From assembly GCA_964385755.1 (NCBI GenBank), contig CAYLPZ010000001.1:1-64000 (forward strand): DNA of 64,000 nt. Direction: 5' to 3'. A model generated the notes under the pieces. That model was not told where the DNA came from, made no database searches, and worked only from the letters and a program-made list of their open reading frames with translations. Of the stretch, positions 52,167 to 61,944 are shown in pieces. The stretch's first letter is position 1; every line of letters starts with the position of its first letter. Origin of the DNA: CAG-698 sp964385755. GTDB lineage: Bacteria > Bacillota_I > Bacilli_A > ML615J-28 > CAG-698. A program made the translations under genes and the position numbers.

Positions 52167-53000
52167 TTATTTTTTGCTTTCATATTCATCTAAGAACGAA
52201 TGAATAACTCCATCTTTTTTATATGATAGTAATCTATCCACATATACATTTTCTGCACTAGAAAATATATTTTTTTCCACAAGTTTATTGTAAGCAAGTA
52301 AATCATTAATTAGCTTTTTCGTCTTCTTTCTTTGAGAATTTGTTTCATTATTATCAGTACTTGTATTTTCAGTAAACTTGCAAGCACACTGTAAAAATGT
52401 AAGTTCATTATGATTCATCCATCTAATTATATCTTTTTCTCGAACTAAATAAAGAGGTCTTATTAATTCCATTCCTTCGAAATTATCACTATGAAGTTTG
52501 GGAAGCATTGTTTGAAAAGAGCCTGCATTTAGCATGTTCATAAGTGTTGTTTCAATAACATCATCATAATGATGTCCAAGTGCTATCTTATTACATCCCA
52601 TTTCTTGGCTAATGCGATAAAGTGCTCCTCTTCGCATTCTTGCACAAAGGTAACAAGGATTCTTCTCCTCTTTATTAGCAACATCAAAGATATTTGTTTC
52701 AACTATATTTGCTTCTATGTTTAAAACTTGTAAATTGTGTTTTATTAAATCAATATTCTTTTGATTATAACCAGGGTTCATTACTAAGAAAGAAAGTTTA
52801 AATGGAAAATCAGAGTGTCTATGAAGTTCTTGAAAACATTTTGCTAAAAGCATACTATCTTTTCCACCAGAAATACATACACAAACGTGATCATTTTCTT
52901 TTAACATTTGATATTCTTTGATTGCTTTAACAAATGGTGCCCATATTTTACTTCTATAAGTCTTTATAATACTTCTTTCAACTTCAATATTATTTGTCAT
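52167..53000 (-). CDS. ttcA: TtcA/TilS-like PP-loop ATPase, probable tRNA 2-thiolation enzyme
   Basis: 277 residues. PP-loop CISGGKDSMLLAKC, then NPCYLCARMRRGALY (CxxC) and LGHHYDDVIETTLMNML typical of TtcA, which thiolates C32 of tRNA with a Fe-S cluster; LQCACKFTEN gives a further Cys. Could also be another PP-loop tRNA modifier. It overlaps tcdA by 11 bases, so two tRNA-modification genes are translationally coupled. Confidence 0.8.
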   Translation of the reverse strand: MTNNIEVERSIIKTYRSKIWAPFVKAIKEYQMLKENDHVCVCISGGKDSMLLAKCFQELHRHSDFPFKLSFLVMNPGYNQKNIDLIKHNLQVLNIEANIVETNIFDVANKEEKNPCYLCARMRRGALYRISQEMGCNKIALGHHYDDVIETTLMNMLNAGSFQTMLPKLHSDNFEGMELIRPLYLVREKDIIRWMNHNELTFLQCACKFTENTSTDNNETNSQRKKTKKLINDLLAYNKLVEKNIFSSAENVYVDRLLSYKKDGVIHSFLDEYESKK

Positions 53001-53721
53001 CTTCTTCTCCTAAATCATTTACCACAACTGAAGCAATTAATAGTCCAGCAGAAGCAGGAACATAAGAATTACTTGCGGGGATAGATTTTTTGTTTGAATT
53101 TTCTAGTTTTACTATTTCACTAGAATCAATTTTTTTAGGATATTCAGTTGAATAAACAACTTTACATTTTTTGATATTTCTTTTTTTTAGTTCATAACGC
53201 ATGACCCTTGCTAGCGGATCAATACTTGTCTTATAAATATCTGTGCAAACAAACTTTTGTGGGTCAATCTTATTTCCAGTCCCCATAGAGCTTATTACTT
53301 TGACATTTTCTTTTGTAGCTTTTTCAATAATAGCAATCTTAGCGCTAACAGTATCAACACAGTCAATAACATAGTCATATTTTGTAAAATCAAAATCATC
53401 TTTATTTTCAGGAAGAAAAAAACACTTATATGTATTTACAATACAATCTGGGTTAATTGCTTTTACTCTATTATAAGCAGCATCAACTTTATACATACCA
53501 ATTGTAGTAGTATCCGCAATTATTTGTCTATTAATATTTGAAAGTGTTACTGTATCATTATCAATTAAATCAAAAGATCCAACACCACTTCTACAAAGTG
53601 CTTCTAAGACATAACCTCCTACTCCACCAATGCCAAAGATACACACTTTCGCATTCTTTAGTTTTTGCATGTGTTTTGTTCCTAAAAGTAACTCTGTTCT
53701 AGAAAAGTTATCATTAACCAA
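52990..53721 (-). CDS. tcdA: tRNA threonylcarbamoyladenosine dehydratase
   Basis: 243 residues, E1-like fold. FGIGGVGGYVLEALCRSGVG (nucleotide loop), LIDNDTVTLSNINRQI, DCVDTVSAKIAI and SSMGTGNKIDP. It cyclises t6A at tRNA position 37 to ct6A using ATP. It lies 21 bases downstream of a hydrolase gene. Confidence 0.93.
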   Translation of the reverse strand: MVNDNFSRTELLLGTKHMQKLKNAKVCIFGIGGVGGYVLEALCRSGVGSFDLIDNDTVTLSNINRQIIADTTTIGMYKVDAAYNRVKAINPDCIVNTYKCFFLPENKDDFDFTKYDYVIDCVDTVSAKIAIIEKATKENVKVISSMGTGNKIDPQKFVCTDIYKTSIDPLARVMRYELKKRNIKKCKVVYSTEYPKKIDSSEIVKLENSNKKSIPASNSYVPASAGLLIASVVVNDLGEEDDK

Positions 53722-53742
53722 TTTTATTTTCCTTTCTTGCTT

Positions 53743-54636
53743 TTATTTTGATAAAAATGTAATTATATCTTTTATTACATTTTGATAGTCTTTTTCATTT
53801 AAAATTTCATGACGCATATTATCATATGATATAACTTCAATATCACTAAATCCTGCTTTAACTAAAATGTTTTTTGATTTTTCTTTGCCTTTTTCATAGC
53901 CAGTGCATGGATCTTCTTTTCCAGAAATCAATAAAATAGGTACGTCATCTATATCTTGATATCTTTTTATTTTTGTCATGTTTTTAGTTAAATTAAATAA
54001 ATCTTTAAAACCACTAATAGTAAAACCAAAACCACAATATGGATCATTTATATATTTCTTTACGTTATCTTCACTCACGCTAAGCCAATCCATACTTGTT
54101 TTTGGATTACTAATTTTTTTATTATACTTACCAGTAGCTAAAGAAGTAAGTAAGTTAGATTTACTATTTCCTCCTTTGAAGAATGCTAAAATGTTTGCAA
54201 GAACTATTGCAAGATCACAACCAAACTGTGGGCAAGGATAACCACATATTATTATTTTTTGATAATCTTTTGTTTCTGTTTGCATTAAGTTTCTTAAAAC
54301 AATTGATCCCATTGAATGGCCAAATATTATAATTTTATTTGTGTTAAATCGATTCTTTATATATGAAGTAATTCTTCTTTGATCATCTAAAATTAATTTA
54401 TAACCATTCTTTTTGCTAAAATATCCTAAGACAGGTGCATCATCACCATGACCTCGCATATTAGAAGTAATAGTTGTATATCCAGCTTCATTTAAAGCAT
54501 GCACTAATGGAAGATATCTTTCTTGATATTCTTCCATTCCGTGAATAACTTGAACAAATCCTTTTGGATTTATAACTTCAAAAACATGAACATTTAAATC
54601 ATAGCCATCTAAAGCTTTAATAATTAATTTTTCCAT
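53743..54636 (-). CDS. Alpha/beta hydrolase (monoacylglycerol lipase/lysophospholipase-like)
   Basis: 297 residues from ATG 54636 (MEKLIIKALDGYDL; SD AAGGAG eight bases away; an upstream extension is not needed). VIHGMEEYQERYLPLVHAL, TITSNMRGHGDD, FGHSMGSIVLRNLMQ (nucleophile Ser), LISGKEDPCTG (Asp) and MRHEILNE (His) give the triad. Cytoplasmic. Substrate unknown. Confidence 0.88.
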   Translation of the reverse strand: MEKLIIKALDGYDLNVHVFEVINPKGFVQVIHGMEEYQERYLPLVHALNEAGYTTITSNMRGHGDDAPVLGYFSKKNGYKLILDDQRRITSYIKNRFNTNKIIIFGHSMGSIVLRNLMQTETKDYQKIIICGYPCPQFGCDLAIVLANILAFFKGGNSKSNLLTSLATGKYNKKISNPKTSMDWLSVSEDNVKKYINDPYCGFGFTISGFKDLFNLTKNMTKIKRYQDIDDVPILLISGKEDPCTGYEKGKEKSKNILVKAGFSDIEVISYDNMRHEILNEKDYQNVIKDIITFLSK

Positions 54637-54702
54637 TTGATTACTCCTTAATATCATATATTTATATTATAGCAAAAATTGAAAATAATTTCACTAATAT
54701 AT

Positions 54703-54738
54703 AAAAAATGAGTCTAATAAGATAATAACTTATTAGAC
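54703..54738 (-). terminator. Terminator of the ZIP transporter gene
   Basis: Arms GTCTAATAAG (54712-54721) and CTTATTAGAC (54729-54738), minus-strand exit TCATTTTTTATA. Confidence 0.85.
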
Positions 54739-54746
54739 ATATAATT

Positions 54747-55547
54747 CTAACCCAAAGCAACATCTAAGATCATCATTAATGTAAAGCCAATAGCAACACC
54801 AATTGTCGCAATGTTTGAATGCTGTCCTTCTTGAGACTCTGGAATCAATTCTTCTACTACTACATAAATCATTGCTCCTGCAGCAAAGCTTAGTAAATAA
54901 GGAAGAATTGGAACTAAAAACTTCGTTAATGCAATTGTTAATAATGCGAAGATTGGTTCAACAGCTCCGGTAGCAGAGCCTATTAGAAATGCTTTTGTTT
55001 TACTATTTCCTTCTGATTTAAGAGGCATAGAAACAATTGCTCCTTCAGGAAAGTTTTGAATAGCTATACCGATTGCTAAAGTAATTGCACCAGCGGCAGT
55101 CATTACTTCACTACCATAAAGTGCACCCGCAAATATTACACCAACAGCCATACCTTCAGGAATATTGTGAAGGGTAATTGCGAAAATCATCATAAGTTTT
55201 TTGCTTACTTTCTTAGTTTTAATACCTTCAGGCTCATCACTATCTTTATGTAAGTGAGGAATTATAGTATCTAAGAGTAATAAAAATCCCATACCAAGCA
55301 AAAAACCTACTGCAGCTGGAATAAATGACCATTTGCCCATTTCTTCACTCATGTCAATAGATGGAATAATAAGTGACCAAACACTTGCGGCAATCATCAC
55401 TCCCGCTGCAAAACCCAAAAGCAACTTTTCGAGCTTCTCATTTAATTTATTCTTTAGTAAATATACCATTGCGGAACCTAACGTAGTTCCTAAAAAAGGT
55501 ATTAATAAGTACCATAACATATCTAAAACCCAACTTTCTAATTTCAT
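54747..55547 (-). CDS. ZIP family divalent metal transporter
   Basis: 266 residues, eight predicted membrane helices. ITLHNIPEGMAVGV and IGIAIQNFPEGAIVSMPL are the two metal-binding helices of ZIP proteins; the His-rich loop IIPHLHKDSDEPEG sits between helices three and four. Imports zinc, iron or manganese. Stop is TAG. The 170-base gap upstream shows no riboswitch I can recognise. Confidence 0.92.
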   Translation of the reverse strand: MKLESWVLDMLWYLLIPFLGTTLGSAMVYLLKNKLNEKLEKLLLGFAAGVMIAASVWSLIIPSIDMSEEMGKWSFIPAAVGFLLGMGFLLLLDTIIPHLHKDSDEPEGIKTKKVSKKLMMIFAITLHNIPEGMAVGVIFAGALYGSEVMTAAGAITLAIGIAIQNFPEGAIVSMPLKSEGNSKTKAFLIGSATGAVEPIFALLTIALTKFLVPILPYLLSFAAGAMIYVVVEELIPESQEGQHSNIATIGVAIGFTLMMILDVALG

Positions 55548-55674
55548 TATATACTTTGTAGATGATTATATCAATAATTTAACAATACTAAGTAATTATT
55601 ATCTCAACTAAGATTAATTTCTAACAAAAACACTAACGTTATTTTAAAAGAAAAAGAAATAAAAGTCAAACTGA

Positions 55675-55707
55675 TTTTTGAAAAAAGTGTAGCTAAATTA
55701 GCTACAC
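55675..55707 (-). terminator. Terminator of fba
   Basis: Arms GTGTAGCT (55687-55694) and AGCTACAC (55700-55707), loop AAATT, minus-strand exit six T. Confidence 0.88.
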
Positions 55708-55719
55708 AATTAATTCTTA

Positions 55720-56661
55720 TTATGCTTTGTCATTAGAACCTAAAACTTCAGTAATCTTATGACGAACAACATCACGGATGTTATTACGAGCATCTGTTAG
55801 ATATTGACGAGGATCAAAATGATCTGGATGTTCATTAAAATGTTTACGAATTGAAGCAGTCATTGCTAAACGTAAATCTGAGTCAATGTTAATTTTACAT
55901 ACAGCCATTTTAGCAGCTTCTCTTAACATTTCTTCTGGAATACCAATAGCATCTGGCATTGCTCCACCATTTTCGTTAACGATTTTAACATATTCTTGCA
56001 TAACTGAAGAAGCTCCATGTAATACGATTGGGAATCCAGGAAGTTTTTCAGAAATCTTTTGAAGAATATCAAAACGTAAACGTGGTTTTTGACCAGGTTT
56101 GAATTTATAAGCACCATGGCTTGTTCCGATAGCGATTGCTAAAGAGTCAACACCAGTTCTTCTAACGAAATCTTCAACTTCGTTTGGATCAGTGAATTGA
56201 GCATCCTCTTCGCTTACATTAACTGCATCTTCGATACCTGCAAGTTTACCAAGTTCACCTTCAACTGTTACATAAGGAACATGGCTATGAGCATAGTCAC
56301 AAACTTTTTTAGTTAAAGCAACATTTTCTTCATAAGGTAGTTTAGAACCATCAATCATAACTGATGTGAATCCACCATCGATACAATCTTTACATAACTC
56401 AAAGCTATCACCATGATCTAAGTGTAAAACGATTGGTAAATCTGTATCAATTAATGCAGCTTCAACAAGTTTAACTAAATATGCATGTTTAGCATATTTT
56501 CTTGCACCAGAAGAAACTTGAAGGATAACAGGAGAATTACATTCTTTTGCAGCTTCTGTAATACCTTGAACAATTTCCATATTATTTACATTAAATGCAC
56601 CAATTGCATAACCGCCTTTATAGGCTTTTTCAAACATTTCTTTTGAATTAACTAATGGCAT
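55720..56661 (-). CDS. fba: Class II fructose-bisphosphate aldolase
   Basis: 313 residues. LHLDHGDSFELCKDCIDGGFTSVMIDGS (zinc His and catalytic Asp), VEGELGKLAGIEDAV, AIAIGTSHGAYKFKP and VLHGASSVMQEY. Zinc-dependent cleavage of fructose 1,6-bisphosphate in glycolysis. Single gene with a good SD (AAGGAGG). Confidence 0.96.
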   Translation of the reverse strand: MPLVNSKEMFEKAYKGGYAIGAFNVNNMEIVQGITEAAKECNSPVILQVSSGARKYAKHAYLVKLVEAALIDTDLPIVLHLDHGDSFELCKDCIDGGFTSVMIDGSKLPYEENVALTKKVCDYAHSHVPYVTVEGELGKLAGIEDAVNVSEEDAQFTDPNEVEDFVRRTGVDSLAIAIGTSHGAYKFKPGQKPRLRFDILQKISEKLPGFPIVLHGASSVMQEYVKIVNENGGAMPDAIGIPEEMLREAAKMAVCKINIDSDLRLAMTASIRKHFNEHPDHFDPRQYLTDARNNIRDVVRHKITEVLGSNDKA

Positions 56662-56784
56662 AATAAATGCCTCCTTTCCTATTTTACTATATTAGTTTAT
56701 CATAATAGTATTTTATTTTCAAGATTTTACAATTCAAATAATATATTTATTTTTTCTATATTTGATATTTTTATTGATTTTCTA

Positions 56785-56816
56785 AAAATAAAACATAGGC
56801 TATTGTGCCTATGTTT
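56785..56816 (-). terminator. Terminator of the hrcA-grpE-dnaK-dnaJ operon
   Basis: Perfect 10-bp arms AAACATAGGC (56791-56800) and GCCTATGTTT (56807-56816), T-rich minus-strand exit. Confidence 0.9.
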
Positions 56817-56818
56817 AT

Positions 56819-57937
56819 TTATCCTTTGAAAAACTTCTTAATTTTGTCAAAGAAAGATTCATTTTTTAGATTTGTATTTCCAAGTTTTTGGAATAATTCT
56901 TTTTGTTCAGTAGTTAAATGTGTAGGCGTAACTACTTTAATTATTACATATTGATGACCAGTTCTACTAACGCCACGTCTAGTCATTGAAATACCTTTAT
57001 TAGCTAAACGGAATTTAGTTCCAGTTTGTGTGCCTTCAGGTATTTTCAGTTCTTCTGTTCCTTTTAGACCAGGAACTTTAATTACATCACCTAAAGCTGC
57101 TTGTGTAAATGTAATTGGTATTTCAACATAAATATCTAAATCATCACGTTCAAATAATTCATGGTCTTTAACAGTAATTGTTACATATAAATCACCATTC
57201 ATTCCACCATTACTACTTGCTTCACCATATCCATTTAAACGTAAGCTTTCCCCAGAACTTACTCCAGAAGGAATATTAACTTTTATTGTAGAATTTGTTT
57301 TAACTCTTCCATCTCCACCACAGTATGTACATTTTTTATTAATTACTTTACCGCGTCCACGACAATTAGGACATGATGATTCAGTTTGAATACGTCCAAA
57401 GATGGATTGTTGTTCGACTATAACTCTACCTCTTCCGTTACATTTTGAACATGTTGAAATATCATTAGAACTTTCAGCACCAAGTCCATTACATTTTGGA
57501 CATGTATCATATTTATTTAACTTGATTTCTTTTTCACATCCAAAAGCTGCTTCTTCAAATGTTATTGTCACACCAACTCTAATGTCTCTACCATTTGTCT
57601 TTGTAGATTGACTAGAGCTACCACGTCCTGTGAATGCATTGATAATATCTTCAAAGCCACCGAAGCCACTAAAGCCACCAAAATCACCAAAACCTGATCC
57701 AAAACCAGATCCAGCTTGGTCGCTTTGGAATCCAAAGCGATCATAGTTAGAACGTTTTTGAGGATCTTTTAGAACTTCATATGCCTCTTGAACCTCTTTA
57801 AACTTCTCAGCTGCATTTTCTTCTGTTGATGTATCCGGATGATATTTTTTGGCCAATTGACGATAAGCCTTTTTTATCTCGTCATCTGTAGCAGTTTTTG
57901 AAATACCTAGCACTTCATAATAATCTCTTTTGGCCAT
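56819..57937 (-). CDS. dnaJ: Chaperone DnaJ
   Basis: 372 residues. J domain with HPD (AKKYHPDTSTEEN), Gly/Phe-rich linker (GSGFGSGFGDFGGFSGFGGF), four zinc-binding CxxCxGxG units (CPKCNGLG, CSKCNGRG, CPNCRGRG, CTYCGGDG) and C-terminal substrate domains. A full-length type I DnaJ that stimulates DnaK. Last gene of the heat-shock operon. Confidence 0.97.
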   Translation of the reverse strand: MAKRDYYEVLGISKTATDDEIKKAYRQLAKKYHPDTSTEENAAEKFKEVQEAYEVLKDPQKRSNYDRFGFQSDQAGSGFGSGFGDFGGFSGFGGFEDIINAFTGRGSSSQSTKTNGRDIRVGVTITFEEAAFGCEKEIKLNKYDTCPKCNGLGAESSNDISTCSKCNGRGRVIVEQQSIFGRIQTESSCPNCRGRGKVINKKCTYCGGDGRVKTNSTIKVNIPSGVSSGESLRLNGYGEASSNGGMNGDLYVTITVKDHELFERDDLDIYVEIPITFTQAALGDVIKVPGLKGTEELKIPEGTQTGTKFRLANKGISMTRRGVSRTGHQYVIIKVVTPTHLTTEQKELFQKLGNTNLKNESFFDKIKKFFKG

Positions 57938-57962
57938 TTATTAACTCCCATTATTTTTATTT

Positions 57963-59759
57963 TTATTTATCAGAATCTACAATGTCATCAGGATTTACTG
58001 AACCATTATTTTGTCCGCCGTTTTGGCTTTGAGCTTTTTGATAAGCTCTCATAGCAACATTTTGACTAGCTTTTAGTAAATCTTCTTTACATCTCTTGAT
58101 TTCTTCAATATCATTACCTTTTAATGCTTCTTCTAATGCTTTAACTTTTTCATCGATTGAAGTTTTTTCATCTTCAGTAACTTCACTACCTAAATCTTCA
58201 ACTGATTTCTTAACACTAAAGATAATTTGTTCAGCTTCATTACGAGTATCAACTTCTTCTTTACGTTTCTTATCATTTTCAGCGTTTTCTTCAGCTTCAC
58301 GAACCATACGTTTAATTTCGTCTTCTGATAAACCTGAACCATTTTGAATTGTAACTGATTTTTCTTTGCCAGTACCTAAATCTTTAGCTTTAACATTAAC
58401 GATACCATTTGCGTCAATGTCAAATGTTACTTCGATTTGAGGAACTCCACGAGGTGCTAGTGGAATATCAGTTAATTGGAATTGACCAAGTGTCTTATTA
58501 TCACATGCCATTGGTCTTTCACCTTGTAATACATGAATATCAACAGCTGGTTGGTTGTCAGCAGCAGTTGAGAATACTTGTGATTTGCTTGTTGGGATAG
58601 TTGTATTTCTTTCAATCAATTTAGTAAATACACCACCTAATGTTTCAATACCAAGTGATAATGGTGTAACGTCTAGTAATAATACATCTTTAACATCACC
58701 AGCTAAAACACCACCTTGAATAGCAGCACCCATAGCTACTACTTCATCAGGGTTAACACTCTTATTAGGTTCTTTATGTAATTCACGTTTAACAAGTTCT
58801 TGAACAGCAGGAATACGAGTAGATCCACCTACTAATAATACTTGATCAATGTTTGCACTAGTAAGCTTTGCATCACGTAAAGCTTGACGAACAGGTTCAA
58901 CAGTCTTTTCAACTAAGAAACGAGTAAGTTCATCAAATTTAGCTCTAGTTAAATCTTGTTCTAAGTGAACAGGACCATTAGATGTTTGAGAAATAAATGG
59001 TAATGAAATATTAACTTTTGTAACGCCACTTAAATCTTTCTTAGCTTTTTCAGCAGCATCTTTTAATCTTTGCATAGCCATACGATCTTTACTTAAATCG
59101 ATGCCTTGTTGTTTCTTAAATTCACTTACTAAATAATCCATAATAACTTGGTCAAAATCATCACCACCTAAATGGTTATTACCAGCTGTAGAAATTACTT
59201 CGAAAGTACCATCAGCTAAAGAAAGAATAGAAACGTCAAATGTTCCACCACCAAGGTCATAAACTAGAACAGTTTGTTCTTTATCAGTTTTATCAATACC
59301 GTATGATAATGCGGCAGCAGTTGGTTCATTAATAATTCTCTTAACATTTAAACCAGCAATTTTACCAGCATCTTTAGTAGCTTGTCTTTGTGCATCATTA
59401 AAATATGCAGGAACTGTAATAACAGCATCAGTAACTTTTTCACCTAAATAGCTTTCTGCAGTAGCTTTTAAGTTTTGTAGAATCATTGCACTAATTTGTT
59501 CAGGAGAATATTTCTTTCCTTCAATTTCTACAGTTTCTTTAGTTCCCATTTTTCTCTTAATAGAAGAAACAGTATTTAAGTTAGTAATAGCTTGACGTTT
59601 TGCAATTGCACCAACTTGAATTTCACCATCTTTAAATGCGACAACAGACGGAGTAGTTCTATCACCTTCAGGGTTTGTTATAACTTTCACATCATTACCT
59701 TCCATAACAGCAACACATGAATTTGTTGTTCCTAAATCAATACCAATAATCTTAGACAT
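57963..59759 (-). CDS. dnaK: Chaperone DnaK (Hsp70)
   Basis: 598 residues. IIGIDLGTTNSCVAV, VLVYDLGGGTFDVS and VLLVGGSTRIPAVQ nucleotide motifs; substrate domain DVTPLSLGIETLGG; C-terminal tail ending NPDDIVDSDK. Lacks the 23-residue N-terminal insert found in Gram-negative DnaK, consistent with a Firmicute. Works with DnaJ and GrpE from the same operon. Confidence 0.97.
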   Translation of the reverse strand: MSKIIGIDLGTTNSCVAVMEGNDVKVITNPEGDRTTPSVVAFKDGEIQVGAIAKRQAITNLNTVSSIKRKMGTKETVEIEGKKYSPEQISAMILQNLKATAESYLGEKVTDAVITVPAYFNDAQRQATKDAGKIAGLNVKRIINEPTAAALSYGIDKTDKEQTVLVYDLGGGTFDVSILSLADGTFEVISTAGNNHLGGDDFDQVIMDYLVSEFKKQQGIDLSKDRMAMQRLKDAAEKAKKDLSGVTKVNISLPFISQTSNGPVHLEQDLTRAKFDELTRFLVEKTVEPVRQALRDAKLTSANIDQVLLVGGSTRIPAVQELVKRELHKEPNKSVNPDEVVAMGAAIQGGVLAGDVKDVLLLDVTPLSLGIETLGGVFTKLIERNTTIPTSKSQVFSTAADNQPAVDIHVLQGERPMACDNKTLGQFQLTDIPLAPRGVPQIEVTFDIDANGIVNVKAKDLGTGKEKSVTIQNGSGLSEDEIKRMVREAEENAENDKKRKEEVDTRNEAEQIIFSVKKSVEDLGSEVTEDEKTSIDEKVKALEEALKGNDIEEIKRCKEDLLKASQNVAMRAYQKAQSQNGGQNNGSVNPDDIVDSDK

Positions 59760-59823
59760 AATTATATACCTCCTAATATTATATTTTATAAATTTTATTT
59801 TACTTTTTATATCTTAATTATTT

Positions 59824-60450
59824 TTATTTTGAAGCATTTTCTTCACTATCATTTGCTTCAACAGGTTTTTTATTAACTTTAACTAAAGCAGCAGTAAGTA
59901 CACGATCTTTGTACATATATCCATCTTTTATTACAGATAAAATCATATCTTCTTCTAAGTTTTCATCATAACCAGTATCTACAGCATGATGATAACGAGG
60001 ATCAAACTTACCATTTGCGTTGATTTTTTTAACTCCTTCTTCAGTTAGAATATTTTTTAAATTATCATTAATCATTTTAAAGCCTATAAGGAAATTCTTA
60101 AGATTTGCATCTTCAGTTTTCATATTTACAGCTTTATCAAAGATATCTAAATTATCAACTAACTTCTCAAGTAACTTTTGTGATGCATATTTTCTTTCAC
60201 GAATTCTTTCTTCATCAATTCGTTTCTTAAAATTATCAGCATCTGCTATTGTTCTTAAATATTGATTTTTTAGATTGTTATTTTCTTCTTTTAATTTATT
60301 AATCTCCTCTTGAAGAGCTAAAACATCATCACAGTTAGAATTAACTATATCATTTTTATTATCTTCTAATGTTTCATCTACCTTATCACTAGATTCATTT
60401 TGTTCTAATTCTTCTTCTAATTTTTCTTCTTCTCGATAACGATTATTCAT
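59824..60450 (-). CDS. grpE: Nucleotide exchange factor GrpE
   Basis: 208 residues. An acidic, coiled-coil N-terminus (EEEKLEEELEQNESSDK) and the GrpE core: LRTIADADNFKKRIDEER, KLLEKLVDNLDIFDKAV, GVKKINANGKFDPRYHHAV, and the late DRVLTAALVKVNK beta part. Releases ADP from DnaK. Confidence 0.95.
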   Translation of the reverse strand: MNNRYREEEKLEEELEQNESSDKVDETLEDNKNDIVNSNCDDVLALQEEINKLKEENNNLKNQYLRTIADADNFKKRIDEERIRERKYASQKLLEKLVDNLDIFDKAVNMKTEDANLKNFLIGFKMINDNLKNILTEEGVKKINANGKFDPRYHHAVDTGYDENLEEDMILSVIKDGYMYKDRVLTAALVKVNKKPVEANDSEENASK

Positions 60451-60476
60451 TTAACATCTTCCTTTCATAAATTAAA

Positions 60477-61499
60477 TCACATATTCTTAATATGCGACGA
60501 TATATATTCTAAAAGTGGAATAATCTTTTGATATTCCATTCTCATTGGTCCTATTACCGCAATTCTTCCTTTTTCACCATTTTGTAGTGTATAAGGAACT
60601 GAAACAACCGAGCAATCTTTTAAAATTTGTATTTGATTATCATTACCAATTTTAACACATACTTCATCATTTGTAACAATAGATGCTTTAATAATATCAT
60701 CTTGTTCGATTGCATCTAAAAGTTCTCTTGCCTTTTCTGTATCTTGAAACTCAGGTTGTGAAAACATATTATTTTTTCCTGACATAAATACATCATCTTT
60801 AGCCATTGATGTAAGAGTTTGAACAAATGCTGCAATTAATTCATCATAGTAAGAAATATAATCAGAAATAGTTTGTGAACTACCATATTCTTTAATACGA
60901 TCATAAATATTTGCTATCGGACAATCATATAAAATCTTATTTAGATATGCAATAACTTTTTCAATATCTTCCATTCTAATAAAATCAGGAACGATAATTT
61001 TCTTACTTTCCACATTACCTTTATCAGTTACCATAATGATAACCGCATAACGTTCAAAAAGTGAAACAAATTGAATTCTACGTATTCTTGCGTTATATCC
61101 CTTGCTACCCATAGCAACTGCAGTATAGTTTGTAAGTTGAGCAACTAAATCCATTGTTTCATGAATAGCTTGTTCTCTGCTTAACATATTTTTTTCTAGT
61201 ATTTGATCGATTAACGGAAAAGAATCATCTATAATTTCTTTTTGTTTTCTTTCATTTATAATCTCATTAACATAGAACTTATATCCTTCTTGCGATGGAA
61301 CTCTACCACTTGAAGAGTGAGTTTTTCTAATTAATCCTAATTCTTCTAAAACAGCCATTTCATTACGAATAGTTGCTGAAGAGTAGTCTAAACATAAATC
61401 AGGACAATTAATAAGATATTTAGAACCTACTGGTTCATTTGTTTTCGCAAACTCCTCAATTATAGCTCTTAATACTTTCTTCTGACGTTCTGTAATCAC
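60477..61499 (-). CDS. hrcA: Heat-inducible transcription repressor HrcA
   Basis: About 340 residues from GTG 61499 (ITERQKKVLRAIIEEF), nine bases after SD AAGGAA; a TTG six codons upstream opens the frame but lies on the SD. An N-terminal winged helix (YSSATIRNEMAVLEELGLIRK, SSGRVPSQEGYKFYV) binds CIRCE. The gene ends in TGA, the only TGA stop among intact genes in this window, which argues against UGA being Trp here. Confidence 0.95.
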   Translation of the reverse strand: MITERQKKVLRAIIEEFAKTNEPVGSKYLINCPDLCLDYSSATIRNEMAVLEELGLIRKTHSSSGRVPSQEGYKFYVNEIINERKQKEIIDDSFPLIDQILEKNMLSREQAIHETMDLVAQLTNYTAVAMGSKGYNARIRRIQFVSLFERYAVIIMVTDKGNVESKKIIVPDFIRMEDIEKVIAYLNKILYDCPIANIYDRIKEYGSSQTISDYISYYDELIAAFVQTLTSMAKDDVFMSGKNNMFSQPEFQDTEKARELLDAIEQDDIIKASIVTNDEVCVKIGNDNQIQILKDCSVVSVPYTLQNGEKGRIAVIGPMRMEYQKIIPLLEYISSHIKNM

Positions 61500-61532
61500 T
61501 TTTTTCACTTCCTTCAAATGTATTATATGCTA

Positions 61533-61559
61533 TTAGCACTCTTTTAATTCATATGCTAA
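61533..61559. promoter_or_regulatory. CIRCE operator, proximal copy
   Basis: TTAGCACTC, nine bases, ATATGCTAA (consensus TTAGCACTC-N9-GAGTGCTAA). The right arm has two deviations. It covers the expected hrcA transcription start and initial region. Confidence 0.85.
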
Positions 61560-61563
61560 TAAT

Positions 61564-61591
61564 ATTATATCACATTTTTTAGCACTGTCAA
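61564..61591 (-). promoter_or_regulatory. Promoter of the hrcA operon
   Basis: Minus strand: TTGACA (61591-61586), 16-base spacer, TATAAT (61569-61564) with TG before the -10. It lies between and partly within the two CIRCE copies. Confidence 0.88.
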
Positions 61592-61605
61592 GCATTTTGT
61601 GCTAA
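61579..61605. promoter_or_regulatory. CIRCE operator, distal copy
   Basis: TTAGCACTG, nine bases, TTGTGCTAA. Overlaps the -35 box. Centre-to-centre distance to the proximal copy is 46 bases. Confidence 0.8.
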
Positions 61606-61632
61606 AAAATAAAAATTATATTGTGATAATAA

Positions 61633-61668
61633 AAAAAGATTGTAAAGTATAATAACTTCACAATCATC
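61633..61668 (-). terminator. Terminator-like hairpin
   Basis: Minus strand GATTGT-G-AAGT/ACTT-T-ACAATC (61645-61672 region) with seven T at exit. It is about 280 bases past the ROK-MBL gene stop. Between them (61673-61944) is AT-rich sequence in which I find no convincing gene. Confidence 0.6.
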
Positions 61669-61944
61669 TATCCATTTAATAAAACTTATTCTTGTTAATT
61701 ATAAATAATTTTTATTATATCTAAAACATTATTAAAATCTTCAATTAAAATTATTTCTCATTCATATGTAGCAGCTTTGAAGTAAACATCATATAAACTC
61801 AAAAAGCCATAAAAATTCCAAATTAGGATGCTTATTTTAGAAGAGTAAACATTAATAAAACTTAACACTTACGAAAATAAAAGTTAGTATTTACTATGTT
61901 TATTGCACCAGTTTAATCAATTTTTACTAATCCAAAATAATATT

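Noticed and set aside
61695..61866. About 55 codons on the minus strand with one TGA (reads Y-E-TGA-E-I-I-L-I-E-D), hinting at a decayed gene or UGA as Trp
   Set aside because: Length is within chance for AT-rich DNA, there is no start signal or family match, and hrcA uses TGA as a genuine stop.
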